The translations under genes were made by a program, and so were the position numbers. This document shows, piece by piece, positions 1 to 5,873 of a stretch of DNA of 8,359 bases (its first letter is position 1; each line of letters starts with the position of its first letter). This DNA is from an uncultured Lachnospiraceae bacterium. GTDB lineage: Bacteria > Bacillota > Clostridia > Lachnospirales > Lachnospiraceae. Below the pieces are notes generated by a model that was not told the origin of the DNA, ran no database searches, and worked only from the letters and a program-made list of their open reading frames with translations. The stretch covers positions 1-8,359 of the forward strand of contig CALDIE010000082.1 in assembly GCA_937901625.1 (NCBI GenBank), read 5' to 3'.

Positions 1-27
1 CCTTTTGCCCTCAATTTCGGTGATCAT
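1..27 (-). CDS. Possible start of a downstream transporter gene (partial)
   Basis: The substrate-binding protein gene ends in ATGA, so its TGA stop overlaps an ATG that opens a frame reading MITEIEGKR up to the window edge. Such overlaps are common between the components of an ABC importer, so this could be the ATPase or permease gene. Only nine codons are visible and the nearest GGAG lies about 19 bases upstream, too far for a normal ribosome site, although translational coupling would not need one. The frame could equally be chance. Confidence 0.3.
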
Positions 28-1022
28 CTGGAATAGTAGAAATCATCTCCGGGAAGTGCCCCTCCTACCGACGAGGGATCCTGTTCAAACAAAACTTCAA
101 GATAAGAAGATAATGCCTGCTTCATGGGATCGCCATCGATATATACGATATTGCAATACGGGAGTGCCTTCTCGGCAACAGGCGCCTTTTCGATAATGCC
201 TCTCTCCGCAACATAAGAAGCCGTAGTCGTCACATCCGATACCGCAAACTCCGCACTCTTTTTATGCTCTTCCATAAAAAGCGCAACTGCCACGGGATGC
301 TCTTCCAAAAAGGTGTCGCGAACAATCGTCACACCGGTTACAAGAGATGAACCGTTTTCGCCTCCGATCTTTTCCCATTCTTCTGTCATATCCAGAACGA
401 TCTTAAGGGATTCATTTTGCGCCAGAGCCACCGTAACAAAGGGCTGCGGAAGCATTCCCACCGCCGTCGGATCCTGTGCCAGAACCGCTGCCACTTCAGT
501 AGCCTCAGACTTATACTCGATCGTAACATCTCCTTCCTTCATTCCGTTTTGTTCAAGAATATAATGCAATACATACTCCGGCGTCTGACCTTTCCCCGTC
601 GTATAGATCGTATGTCCCTTTAAGTCTTCCACCGATGAGATCGTATCATCACCGCTTACCATGTAGAGCACACCGAGGGTATTGATATCGAGTACCGTGA
701 TGCCACCCTCTGTTTTCTGATAGATTGTGGAAGCAAGGTTTGCGGGAACTAAAGCGATATCATAGTCTCCTCCTGCAACGCCCGCTAAGATCTCCGACGC
801 ATCTGTTGCCATGGTGAAGGTATATTGTACTCCCTCCATGATTTCTTCCGCGTCGCTAAGTGCCATCATACGTAAAAGTCCCATTGTTGTCGGACCTTTT
901 AATGACCCTATGCGAACCTGCACGGGTTCTACGCTGCTCCCGCTTTCCTTTCCGGCGCAAGCGCTCAAAACAAGTACAGTCATCATTGTAACTGCCAATA
1001 CTTTTTTCCATACGTTTTTCAT
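24..1022 (-). CDS. ABC transporter substrate-binding lipoprotein (NMT1/SsuA-like)
   Basis: This 332-residue protein is probably the extracellular substrate-binding component of an ABC importer. It begins with a lipoprotein signal: basic MKNVWKK, a hydrophobic stretch, then lipobox L19-S20-A21-C22, so Cys22 would be lipidated and the protein held on the outer face of the membrane. The mature part starts with a strand of the VRIGSLKGPTTMGLL type, and later shows GDYDIALVPANLA (about 85-97) and SSVEDLKGHTIYTTGKG (about 129-145). These are typical of periplasmic-binding-protein folds of the NMT1/SsuA (nitrate, sulfonate, thiamine-precursor) group. The ligand cannot be told from sequence. The ATG is preceded by AAGGAG at 1036-1031 with 8 bases of spacing. 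An intrinsic terminator sits just upstream, so the gene should have its own promoter, but I find no convincing -35/-10 pair. The stop overlaps a possible next gene. Confidence 0.85.
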   Translation of the reverse strand: MKNVWKKVLAVTMMTVLVLSACAGKESGSSVEPVQVRIGSLKGPTTMGLLRMMALSDAEEIMEGVQYTFTMATDASEILAGVAGGDYDIALVPANLASTIYQKTEGGITVLDINTLGVLYMVSGDDTISSVEDLKGHTIYTTGKGQTPEYVLHYILEQNGMKEGDVTIEYKSEATEVAAVLAQDPTAVGMLPQPFVTVALAQNESLKIVLDMTEEWEKIGGENGSSLVTGVTIVRDTFLEEHPVAVALFMEEHKKSAEFAVSDVTTTASYVAERGIIEKAPVAEKALPYCNIVYIDGDPMKQALSSYLEVLFEQDPSSVGGALPGDDFYYSR

Positions 1023-1054
1023 TTACGTCTCTCCTTATCTGATATATTTGCCAT

Positions 1055-1079
1055 AGAAAATGCGCCCTTTCGGACGCAA
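1055..1079 (-). terminator. Intrinsic terminator after the 264-residue protein gene
   Basis: Read on the minus strand, 1078-1061 forms a 7-bp stem, TGCGTCC paired with GGGCGCA (one G-U pair), closed by a GAAA tetraloop and followed directly by TTTTCTAT. A GC-rich stem with a stable tetraloop and a U-tract is a standard Rho-independent terminator. It lies 14 bases after the stop codon of the preceding gene and only about 33 bases before the start of the substrate-binding protein gene, so it marks the end of the upstream transcription unit. Confidence 0.8.
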
Positions 1080-1092
1080 TATACAGCTCGAG

Positions 1093-1887
1093 TTATACTA
1101 CTTTATGTTCCGTCAGCCGGCCCAGGCGGTTATCTGTCGCGATCCTGCTTGTCGCCCCTGCCGGAATGTAGAAATATCCCACCGGAGTATCGATCTCTAT
1201 CCCTTCGGTTCCCGCGTTCTCCACAAAGATCGGGCCGTTGTACTCCGACCAACGGTAAAAAGCGACCCTGCCCTTCTCGAGGGTATAGCGGTACTCAAGA
1301 TCTCCTTCCGACACCACATCAAAGCCTGCCAGCTGCGCCTCCTCCAAATCCAGTGCCTGCCTGCAGTGAAGTATCAGAGTGATATAGTCCTTCTTTCTCC
1401 CGACCCTCTTATCCTTCTTGAAATACTTATCCTCGATGGGTTCACACTTCATATATCCGTGCTTAAATCCGTCCTCTTCCTTTTCAGAAAATACAAATAC
1501 CAGACAACGCTCCACCTCTGCCGGCGAAGAAGGGATCACTTCCTCCTTCCCATCCTCTCCGTTTTTTTCCTGCTCCATCACCTTTTGAAGCTGCTTTGCC
1601 AGCTGCATGCGATGGACTTCGGATTTATAATACTCATCAACAAAAAGATTTTCGTCCTCAAAGAAACTTTCATCCCTAAGATTCGCCTCAGAAAAATCGC
1701 AATAATACCGGCTGTTTCTCGTAGCGAGAACCAATTCCCTGCCGGCTACCGTGATCGATACGATCTCTGAAGTCGACAAAAACATCCCGTCCTCAAAACG
1801 GTCATGCCCGTAAGCCTCTCCGTGCGCTTTCCAGGCATCCTCATCTTTGTCGATATACCATTTTTTCAGTTCTACCATCAATGCCAC
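1093..1887 (-). CDS. Hypothetical protein of unknown function, 264 aa
   Basis: I do not recognise this family. The product is soluble, with no signal peptide or membrane helix. It appears to have two blocks separated by a charged linker at about residues 95-122. The N-terminal block (about 35-92) has beta-strand-like stretches such as EIVSITVAGRELVLATRNSRY and a CDF motif; the C-terminal block (about 125-255) includes RKKDYITLILHC and ends in a glycine- and hydrophobic-rich strand region. The GTG start at 1887 is the first in-frame option after a TGA and has GGATGG about 9 bases upstream; an internal ATG at codon 4 is an alternative. It begins 24 bp after the CmpB-like gene and is followed by a clear terminator, so it is probably the last gene of that operon. 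Confidence 0.8.
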   Translation of the reverse strand: MALMVELKKWYIDKDEDAWKAHGEAYGHDRFEDGMFLSTSEIVSITVAGRELVLATRNSRYYCDFSEANLRDESFFEDENLFVDEYYKSEVHRMQLAKQLQKVMEQEKNGEDGKEEVIPSSPAEVERCLVFVFSEKEEDGFKHGYMKCEPIEDKYFKKDKRVGRKKDYITLILHCRQALDLEEAQLAGFDVVSEGDLEYRYTLEKGRVAFYRWSEYNGPIFVENAGTEGIEIDTPVGYFYIPAGATSRIATDNRLGRLTEHKVV

Positions 1888-1911
1888 TGTATGTCACCAT
1901 CCATGTGTATA

Positions 1912-2853
1912 TCATTCGTCATCCGGGTTTTGCCCTGTCTCCGGCTCTTCCACTTCTTCCCCGACTAACTCATCTTCCAAAGCTTTGATCTCCCGTTTTC
2001 CCGAACGGCCGATTCTTTCCTTAAGTCCTTCTTTAATATCCGCCATTGCGTCCACCGCTGCGTCAGTCGCTTCACTTACCACCACGGTAACGGCTTCTTT
2101 TACCTCCGCCAGCGGATTGTCATGGAACGCCTGCATCAGCTCCACATACTTTTCCAAATGTTCCCGCAAAGGAACCGCAGACTGGAAAGCCAGAAGGAAG
2201 TGTATCTTTTCTTTTCCTCTTTCTCTTCCCTCTTCCGTAGCCTTCCGGATATTAGCCTTTAAAAGCTCGTATTTGACAACGACCTGCTTTTCCTCTGCAT
2301 ACTGACGAATCTTTTGAACCAGCTGTATGGAGTATACCACGTCAATGGTAAACACTCCATAGAAAAATCCGATCACCAGACAGAATGTCAGATTTTGGGA
2401 CAACCATTCCAGCGAATCAAGTATATGCGGGTGAATAAAGAAATAATACGCCGCGCCGAGCAACGCCCAGAAGAAGGAGAAAAGCGGACAGATGATCCCG
2501 TCCAGATTCCCCCACATTTTGGAGTAATCCCACAAACGCACATGCATCCCTTTGATAAAGATGATTCCGGCTATATACTCGATCACTGTCATAGCCACAG
2601 CCATAACGATAAAGAGGATCAGTTTCTGCTGCCATACTTTCCCCACATCCGGGATCGGAATACTTGCCAGCAAATACAATGTCATCAGACCAAATCCGTA
2701 GATCGGCAGATACGGTCCCATCAAAAAACCCGGATTGATCCATCGATGTTCCGGGTTGTTTCCGGAGAAAAATCTGCGAAAAACCAGCTCCAGACACCAA
2801 CCGAAAACACTTCCGATAAAGAAAATGAATAATAGTATCACAAGCCTGCCCAT
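1912..2853 (-). CDS. CmpB-family membrane protein (putative ABC transporter permease, PF06541 type)
   Basis: This 313-residue integral membrane protein has about five hydrophobic segments, near residues 4-22, 47-66, 78-100, 119-140 and 152-177, followed by a long charged tail of roughly 135 residues predicted to lie in the cytoplasm. The pattern FGWCLELVFRR, NPGFLMGPYLPIYGFG, RLWDYS and NLDGIICPLFSFFWA matches what I know of the 'putative ABC-transporter type IV' (CmpB) family. The biochemical role of that family is not established, and the transporter label comes from annotation rather than experiment. The tail is rich in Glu, Lys and Ala, may be partly coiled-coil, and ends in a strongly acidic stretch. 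The gene follows the phosphatase by 67 bp with no recognisable terminator between them, so co-transcription is likely. The ribosome site is weak (AGAGAG about 11 bases before the ATG). Confidence 0.8.
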   Translation of the reverse strand: MGRLVILLFIFFIGSVFGWCLELVFRRFFSGNNPEHRWINPGFLMGPYLPIYGFGLMTLYLLASIPIPDVGKVWQQKLILFIVMAVAMTVIEYIAGIIFIKGMHVRLWDYSKMWGNLDGIICPLFSFFWALLGAAYYFFIHPHILDSLEWLSQNLTFCLVIGFFYGVFTIDVVYSIQLVQKIRQYAEEKQVVVKYELLKANIRKATEEGRERGKEKIHFLLAFQSAVPLREHLEKYVELMQAFHDNPLAEVKEAVTVVVSEATDAAVDAMADIKEGLKERIGRSGKREIKALEDELVGEEVEEPETGQNPDDE

Positions 2854-2920
2854 CGCAATATTCTCTCTACTTTCTATATAAAAACCGCATTATTACAAAG
2901 ATCACATCATCCTGCTCTCA

Positions 2921-3748
2921 TCACACCCCGAAAAGGCTGTCGTTTGCCTCATCATCCATCAGGGAAATATAGAATTCCTCCCCTGTCTCCAGGCACATGC
3001 AACCGAGTCTCGAAGAACGGCAATTAAGTGCCATTCCGCAATCAAGGTCAATGATCCTGTATCCTCTGTATTTATTACATTTAAAGATCTTCGCCTTTCC
3101 GCTTTCGTCCAGATGGCTGAGACGCTGTGTGAAGATATGACCTACCACATATGTATCCCTCTTGTAGTAAAAAGGATATTCTTCCGGTGTTTCATAAGGA
3201 TTTCCCTCCCGGTCGAGAAGACTGTCCCAGACGATCCTCTCCATTTCCTTCTTGCTGACATGATCCTGATATACAGTATTTCCAAAACGTCTCGGCAACG
3301 AATAGGAATGAGAAAGATGGTACGATACTCCACCCAGTTTAAAGCGCTTGATCAGAGGAAGGGATTTTAGGAATCCCACCATATCCTCTCTTCCTTTTGG
3401 CGAAAGAGCCATCATTTCTTCAAAAGTTCCCTCTCCGCCGTTAGCCGCATGCGTCCACAACTGCAAAGGTGTAAGATGATCATCCATATTTTCGATCGTC
3501 ACACGACAATCGCCTGTTTCTTCCACATACTTAATGGCGTTGATCATCATCAGCTCATGGTTACCCAAAAACATCTGCATGTTCTTTCTGGACCGGATAT
3601 CGTTGATGATATCCAGCCCCTCAGGTCCTCGATCGATCACATCGCCCAGCACATACATGAAGTCCGCGTCTGAAAAGTTCAAAACCTTCAGCATCTCAAG
3701 GAATTCATGATAATGCCCGTGTATGTCACTGATTACATATGTCGCCAT
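2921..3748 (-). CDS. PPP-family serine/threonine metallophosphatase
   Basis: This is a calcineurin-like phosphoesterase of the PPP (lambda/PrpA-like) group, which uses two metal ions to hydrolyse phosphoserine, phosphothreonine or related phosphomonoesters. The metal-binding motifs are all present, numbered from the ATG: SDIHGHY (about 7-13), GDVIDRGPEG (about 35-44), GNHE (about 62-65), a later His in LSHSYSLP (about 145-152) and VVGHIFT (about 201-207). No membrane segment is seen, so it should be cytoplasmic. I chose the ATG at 3748 because family members begin a few residues before SDIHG and GGTGAGG lies just upstream; a TTG at 3760 with AGGA upstream would add four residues. It follows the kinase gene by 26 bp (14 bp for the TTG start), suggesting it reverses phosphorylation by that kinase. 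Targets are unknown, and bacterial PPP enzymes may also act on Tyr or small molecules. Confidence 0.9.
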   Translation of the reverse strand: MATYVISDIHGHYHEFLEMLKVLNFSDADFMYVLGDVIDRGPEGLDIINDIRSRKNMQMFLGNHELMMINAIKYVEETGDCRVTIENMDDHLTPLQLWTHAANGGEGTFEEMMALSPKGREDMVGFLKSLPLIKRFKLGGVSYHLSHSYSLPRRFGNTVYQDHVSKKEMERIVWDSLLDREGNPYETPEEYPFYYKRDTYVVGHIFTQRLSHLDESGKAKIFKCNKYRGYRIIDLDCGMALNCRSSRLGCMCLETGEEFYISLMDDEANDSLFGV

Positions 3749-3773
3749 AACCTCACCCAATCACTTCCTAAAA

Positions 3774-3782
3774 ATTATACCA
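3774..3782 (-). promoter_or_regulatory. Possible extended -10 promoter for the phosphatase gene
   Basis: On the minus strand this reads TGGTATAAT, a perfect extended -10 motif (TGn plus TATAAT). It overlaps the TAA stop codon of the kinase gene. A transcript would begin near 3767 and carry a leader of about 19 bases to the ATG at 3748. No good -35 is seen at the expected distance, as usual for extended -10 promoters. Because the sequence is partly dictated by the final Val codon and stop, it could be chance. Confidence 0.35.
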
Positions 3783-5658
3783 GGTTTTCAATTTCATCCG
3801 CATCCACACAGATAACAGGACGGATTCCCATACATTTATTCAGATACCAAACCGTTAAATGATTGTCCGACAGCGCAAGTCCTTCATAACTTTCAGCACA
3901 ACGGTAGGATTCCTTCTCATCTATGTGTCCTCTCGAACGCAGACCGTAGTCGCTGTGAAGCAGTGCCTTACCGGCAAGACCCGCAGCGTACTGGGAACAC
4001 GGCGCTGTATCCAGCTCTCTTCTGGTCTTTCCTCTCTGAAGCGAAGCATCCATATCAAATCCGTAGCGGACTTCCTCCACCGAAGGAAGATATACTTTAT
4101 CGTAGGTTGTTCTCTCCGACAGAGCGGATACCGGAGTGCTGATCTTGGTCGTCTTTAACTTTTCGCGTTCCTCCTTCTTAAAGGCACGTCTTACAAATAC
4201 GGAGTTAAGCCATTCTCTGATAGAACTCTTCTCCCAATAGATTCCGCTTCGAACCTTCGCGATATCTTTCTCCGACATCTTCAGATACTTCTTATCGTCA
4301 AAAGGCTGAAAATCCAGAATGTATTCCGCCTGCAAGGTTACCCGATTCCCTCTCTCAGACACGATCTTCCATGAAAGAGCGTTAAATACAAAGTAACGAT
4401 ATCCGGTAATCTCTTCCGCCATATTCTGACGCACACGCATCATCGAAAGAATGTTGCTGTTTTCCGTGGAAAAGTTTTCCTTAAATACCGGCATACGAAG
4501 AATCCTCATCTCTCCGACCGTCGCCACATCATCCCTGTCAAAGTCCGCATAGACGATATCGGAAGTCAACTGTGAACCGGTAAGCTCATCCATCGGATAT
4601 TCGCCAAACCAGATCCGGCCATTCCGATCCTTTAAGATACTGGACTGTTTTTCCTGAAAGACGGGCTGCGTCGACTTCCGGTCTAAGGGAACGCCGTACA
4701 GATCCTGGTAGAGTTCCTCGATCGACTGCTGACGTCCCTTCGGATCCATCGACAGTCCCTTCATGATCGCCTTCGCCACACGCTTGTCGATCTGGATCGT
4801 GTAGTTGGCGATATCGATCAACTCATCCTTTTCATTTCTCTCATAGGATGACTGCGGAACATCTCCCGTCATCATGCAATACAAAGTGGCGCAGATTCCG
4901 TATATATCCGTCCACGGTCCCTGCTCCGATATCTTGCTCAGCATCTGTTCCAAAGGGGCAAATCCCCATTTTCCGAGGAATACCTGCTGATTGTTTAATC
5001 CTAACTTTCTTGATCCGCCGAAGTCGATCAGTTTCACGCTGCCGTCTCCGTCCATCATAATATTGTCCGGAGAAATATCCCTGTGGATCAATCCGGACTT
5101 GTGAAGTCTTCCCAAAATGCTGATAACTGGCTCCATCAATTCGAGCGCCTCTTCAACGGGAAGCCACCCGCCGTGACTGTCCACATATTTACGAAGATTT
5201 CCGCTCTGCAAAAATTCCATAATAAGATAACCGGTATTGTTCTCATAAAAGAGATCTTTAATTACAACAATACCGGGAAACTTGGAGAACTCGGCAAGCA
5301 CTCTGGCTTCTCTTAAGTACGCCTTGGTTTCCTTCTGGTACTCCTCGTCATTTACCTCATCCAGTACAAGAACCGTCTTTCCGTCCTCGGCACGATCAAC
5401 CATCTCGTCCGGGAAAAACTCCTTGACGGCAACCTTATACTCAAGCAGCATATCGTATCCGATGTATGTGATACCATAGCCGCCTTTTCCGAGAATATTA
5501 CCAATGAGAATCTTACTATTCAGAACCGTTCCGGGAGCAAGTGCCTTTGACCAGGTCTGCTGACCGGCCTTCTCTTTCCCGCAATAAGGGCAGATTCCCT
5601 CGTTATCACTGATTTCCATACAACGAAGGCAGATTTTTTTGATTTCAGATAGTTCCAT
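3775..5658 (-). CDS. Hanks-type Ser/Thr protein kinase with N-terminal zinc ribbon and C-terminal DUF6273-like domain
   Basis: This 627-residue soluble protein has three parts. Residues 10-26 form a CxxC-x9-CxxC zinc ribbon (Cys10, 13, 23, 26). Residues about 50-325 are a protein kinase with intact motifs: glycine loop GKGGYG (57-62), ATP-binding Lys79 in VAVK, probable helix-C Glu117, catalytic HRD (192-194) with Asn199, metal-binding DFG (212-214), a short activation loop ending in APLEQ (234-238) in place of APE, and Asp251. Residues about 345-627 resemble DUF6273, with IWFGEYP, SSIREWLNSVF, LPSVEEV and GIRPVICVD; its role is unknown, though it may be a binding or sensing domain. There are no PASTA repeats and no membrane helix, unlike PrkC/PknB. 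The ATG has AGGGG at 5672-5668 upstream (9-base spacing). The kinase leads a probable operon with a phosphatase, so reversible phosphorylation is inferred; substrates are unknown. Confidence 0.92.
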   Translation of the reverse strand: MELSEIKKICLRCMEISDNEGICPYCGKEKAGQQTWSKALAPGTVLNSKILIGNILGKGGYGITYIGYDMLLEYKVAVKEFFPDEMVDRAEDGKTVLVLDEVNDEEYQKETKAYLREARVLAEFSKFPGIVVIKDLFYENNTGYLIMEFLQSGNLRKYVDSHGGWLPVEEALELMEPVISILGRLHKSGLIHRDISPDNIMMDGDGSVKLIDFGGSRKLGLNNQQVFLGKWGFAPLEQMLSKISEQGPWTDIYGICATLYCMMTGDVPQSSYERNEKDELIDIANYTIQIDKRVAKAIMKGLSMDPKGRQQSIEELYQDLYGVPLDRKSTQPVFQEKQSSILKDRNGRIWFGEYPMDELTGSQLTSDIVYADFDRDDVATVGEMRILRMPVFKENFSTENSNILSMMRVRQNMAEEITGYRYFVFNALSWKIVSERGNRVTLQAEYILDFQPFDDKKYLKMSEKDIAKVRSGIYWEKSSIREWLNSVFVRRAFKKEEREKLKTTKISTPVSALSERTTYDKVYLPSVEEVRYGFDMDASLQRGKTRRELDTAPCSQYAAGLAGKALLHSDYGLRSRGHIDEKESYRCAESYEGLALSDNHLTVWYLNKCMGIRPVICVDADEIENLV

Positions 5659-5718
5659 CTTGTCTTTCCCCTGATCGAGTATTATCTGTTCTTAATCGCA
5701 ATCATTATCCGTTACAAC

Positions 5719-5746
5719 AGCCGGACGGTCACGAAACCGCCCAACC
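5719..5746 (-). other. Leader hairpin upstream of the kinase gene
   Basis: On the minus strand GGGCGGT (5742-5736) pairs with ACCGTCC (5729-5723) around a six-base loop, with one G-U pair. The stem extends to 11 pairs if further G-U pairs are allowed. It would lie at the very 5' end of the transcript from the promoter at 5784-5755, and so could stabilise the mRNA or affect early elongation. No U-tract follows, so I do not call it a terminator, although a weak terminator for the upstream permease gene cannot be excluded. Confidence 0.5.
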
Positions 5747-5754
5747 ACATTGTC

Positions 5755-5784
5755 ATTATACAATAATTCATGGTATTCTTGCAA
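5755..5784 (-). promoter_or_regulatory. Sigma-A-type promoter for the kinase operon
   Basis: The minus strand shows a -35 box TTGCAA (5784-5779), an 18-base spacer and a perfect -10 box TATAAT (5760-5755). Transcription would begin near 5748, leaving a leader of about 90 bases before the kinase ATG at 5658. The region upstream is AT-rich, which could help polymerase binding. It is the best promoter-like sequence in the intergenic region and is placed correctly for the kinase, phosphatase, CmpB-like and hypothetical genes. Confidence 0.6.
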
Positions 5785-5792
5785 CAATACCA
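5771..5792. promoter_or_regulatory. 22-bp near-palindrome overlapping the -35 box, candidate operator
   Basis: The site consists of TGGTATT, one unmatched base, the palindromic core TTGCAA, one unmatched base, and AATACCA. The outer arms are perfect 7-bp inverted repeats, so only one pair in the whole 22 bp breaks the symmetry. The core is the -35 box of the kinase promoter, so a dimeric regulator bound here would block RNA polymerase. It does not match an operator I can name. As RNA it could form a hairpin, but no U-tract follows. Confidence 0.5.
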
Positions 5793-5843
5793 AACCTGAA
5801 TTTAGATTTTTCTGTATCATTTTCACAATATTTGACGCTTATT

Positions 5844-5865
5844 TTCTATTGGGTTTCTATTGGGT
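5844..5865. repeat. 11-bp perfect tandem repeat, two copies
   Basis: TTCTATTGGGT occurs twice with no spacer (5844-5854 and 5855-5865), beginning about 9 bases past the stop codon of the ABC permease gene. It lies about 50 bp upstream of the palindrome and promoter of the kinase operon. It may be a slippage duplication or a doubled protein-binding site; nothing in the sequence decides between these. Confidence 0.7.
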
Positions 5866-5873
5866 ACATTTCC

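Noticed and set aside
1060..1770. Long plus-strand open frame of 236 codons
   Set aside because: It lies antisense to the 264-residue protein gene, has no recognisable domain, and its length is explained by the codon use of the real gene.
2314..2832. Plus-strand open frame of 172 codons
   Set aside because: It is antisense to the CmpB-like membrane protein gene; its His/Gln-rich composition is typical of a shadow frame.
3775..5658. Idea that the kinase is a pseudokinase because the APE motif is missing
   Set aside because: The ATP-binding Lys, HRD Asp, DFG Asp and glycine loop are all present, and APLEQ is a familiar variant in this bacterial kinase group.
5719..5746. Intrinsic terminator for the ABC permease gene
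   Set aside because: The stem is not followed by a U-run on the minus strand and it lies downstream of the best promoter, so a leader hairpin is the better reading.
5659..5748. Riboswitch in the 90-base kinase leader
   Set aside because: Only one hairpin is evident and no conserved riboswitch core can be recognised.
5833..5861. Plus-strand promoter beginning with TTGACG
   Set aside because: The matching -10 would be TTCTAT, which is poor, and no plus-strand gene follows.
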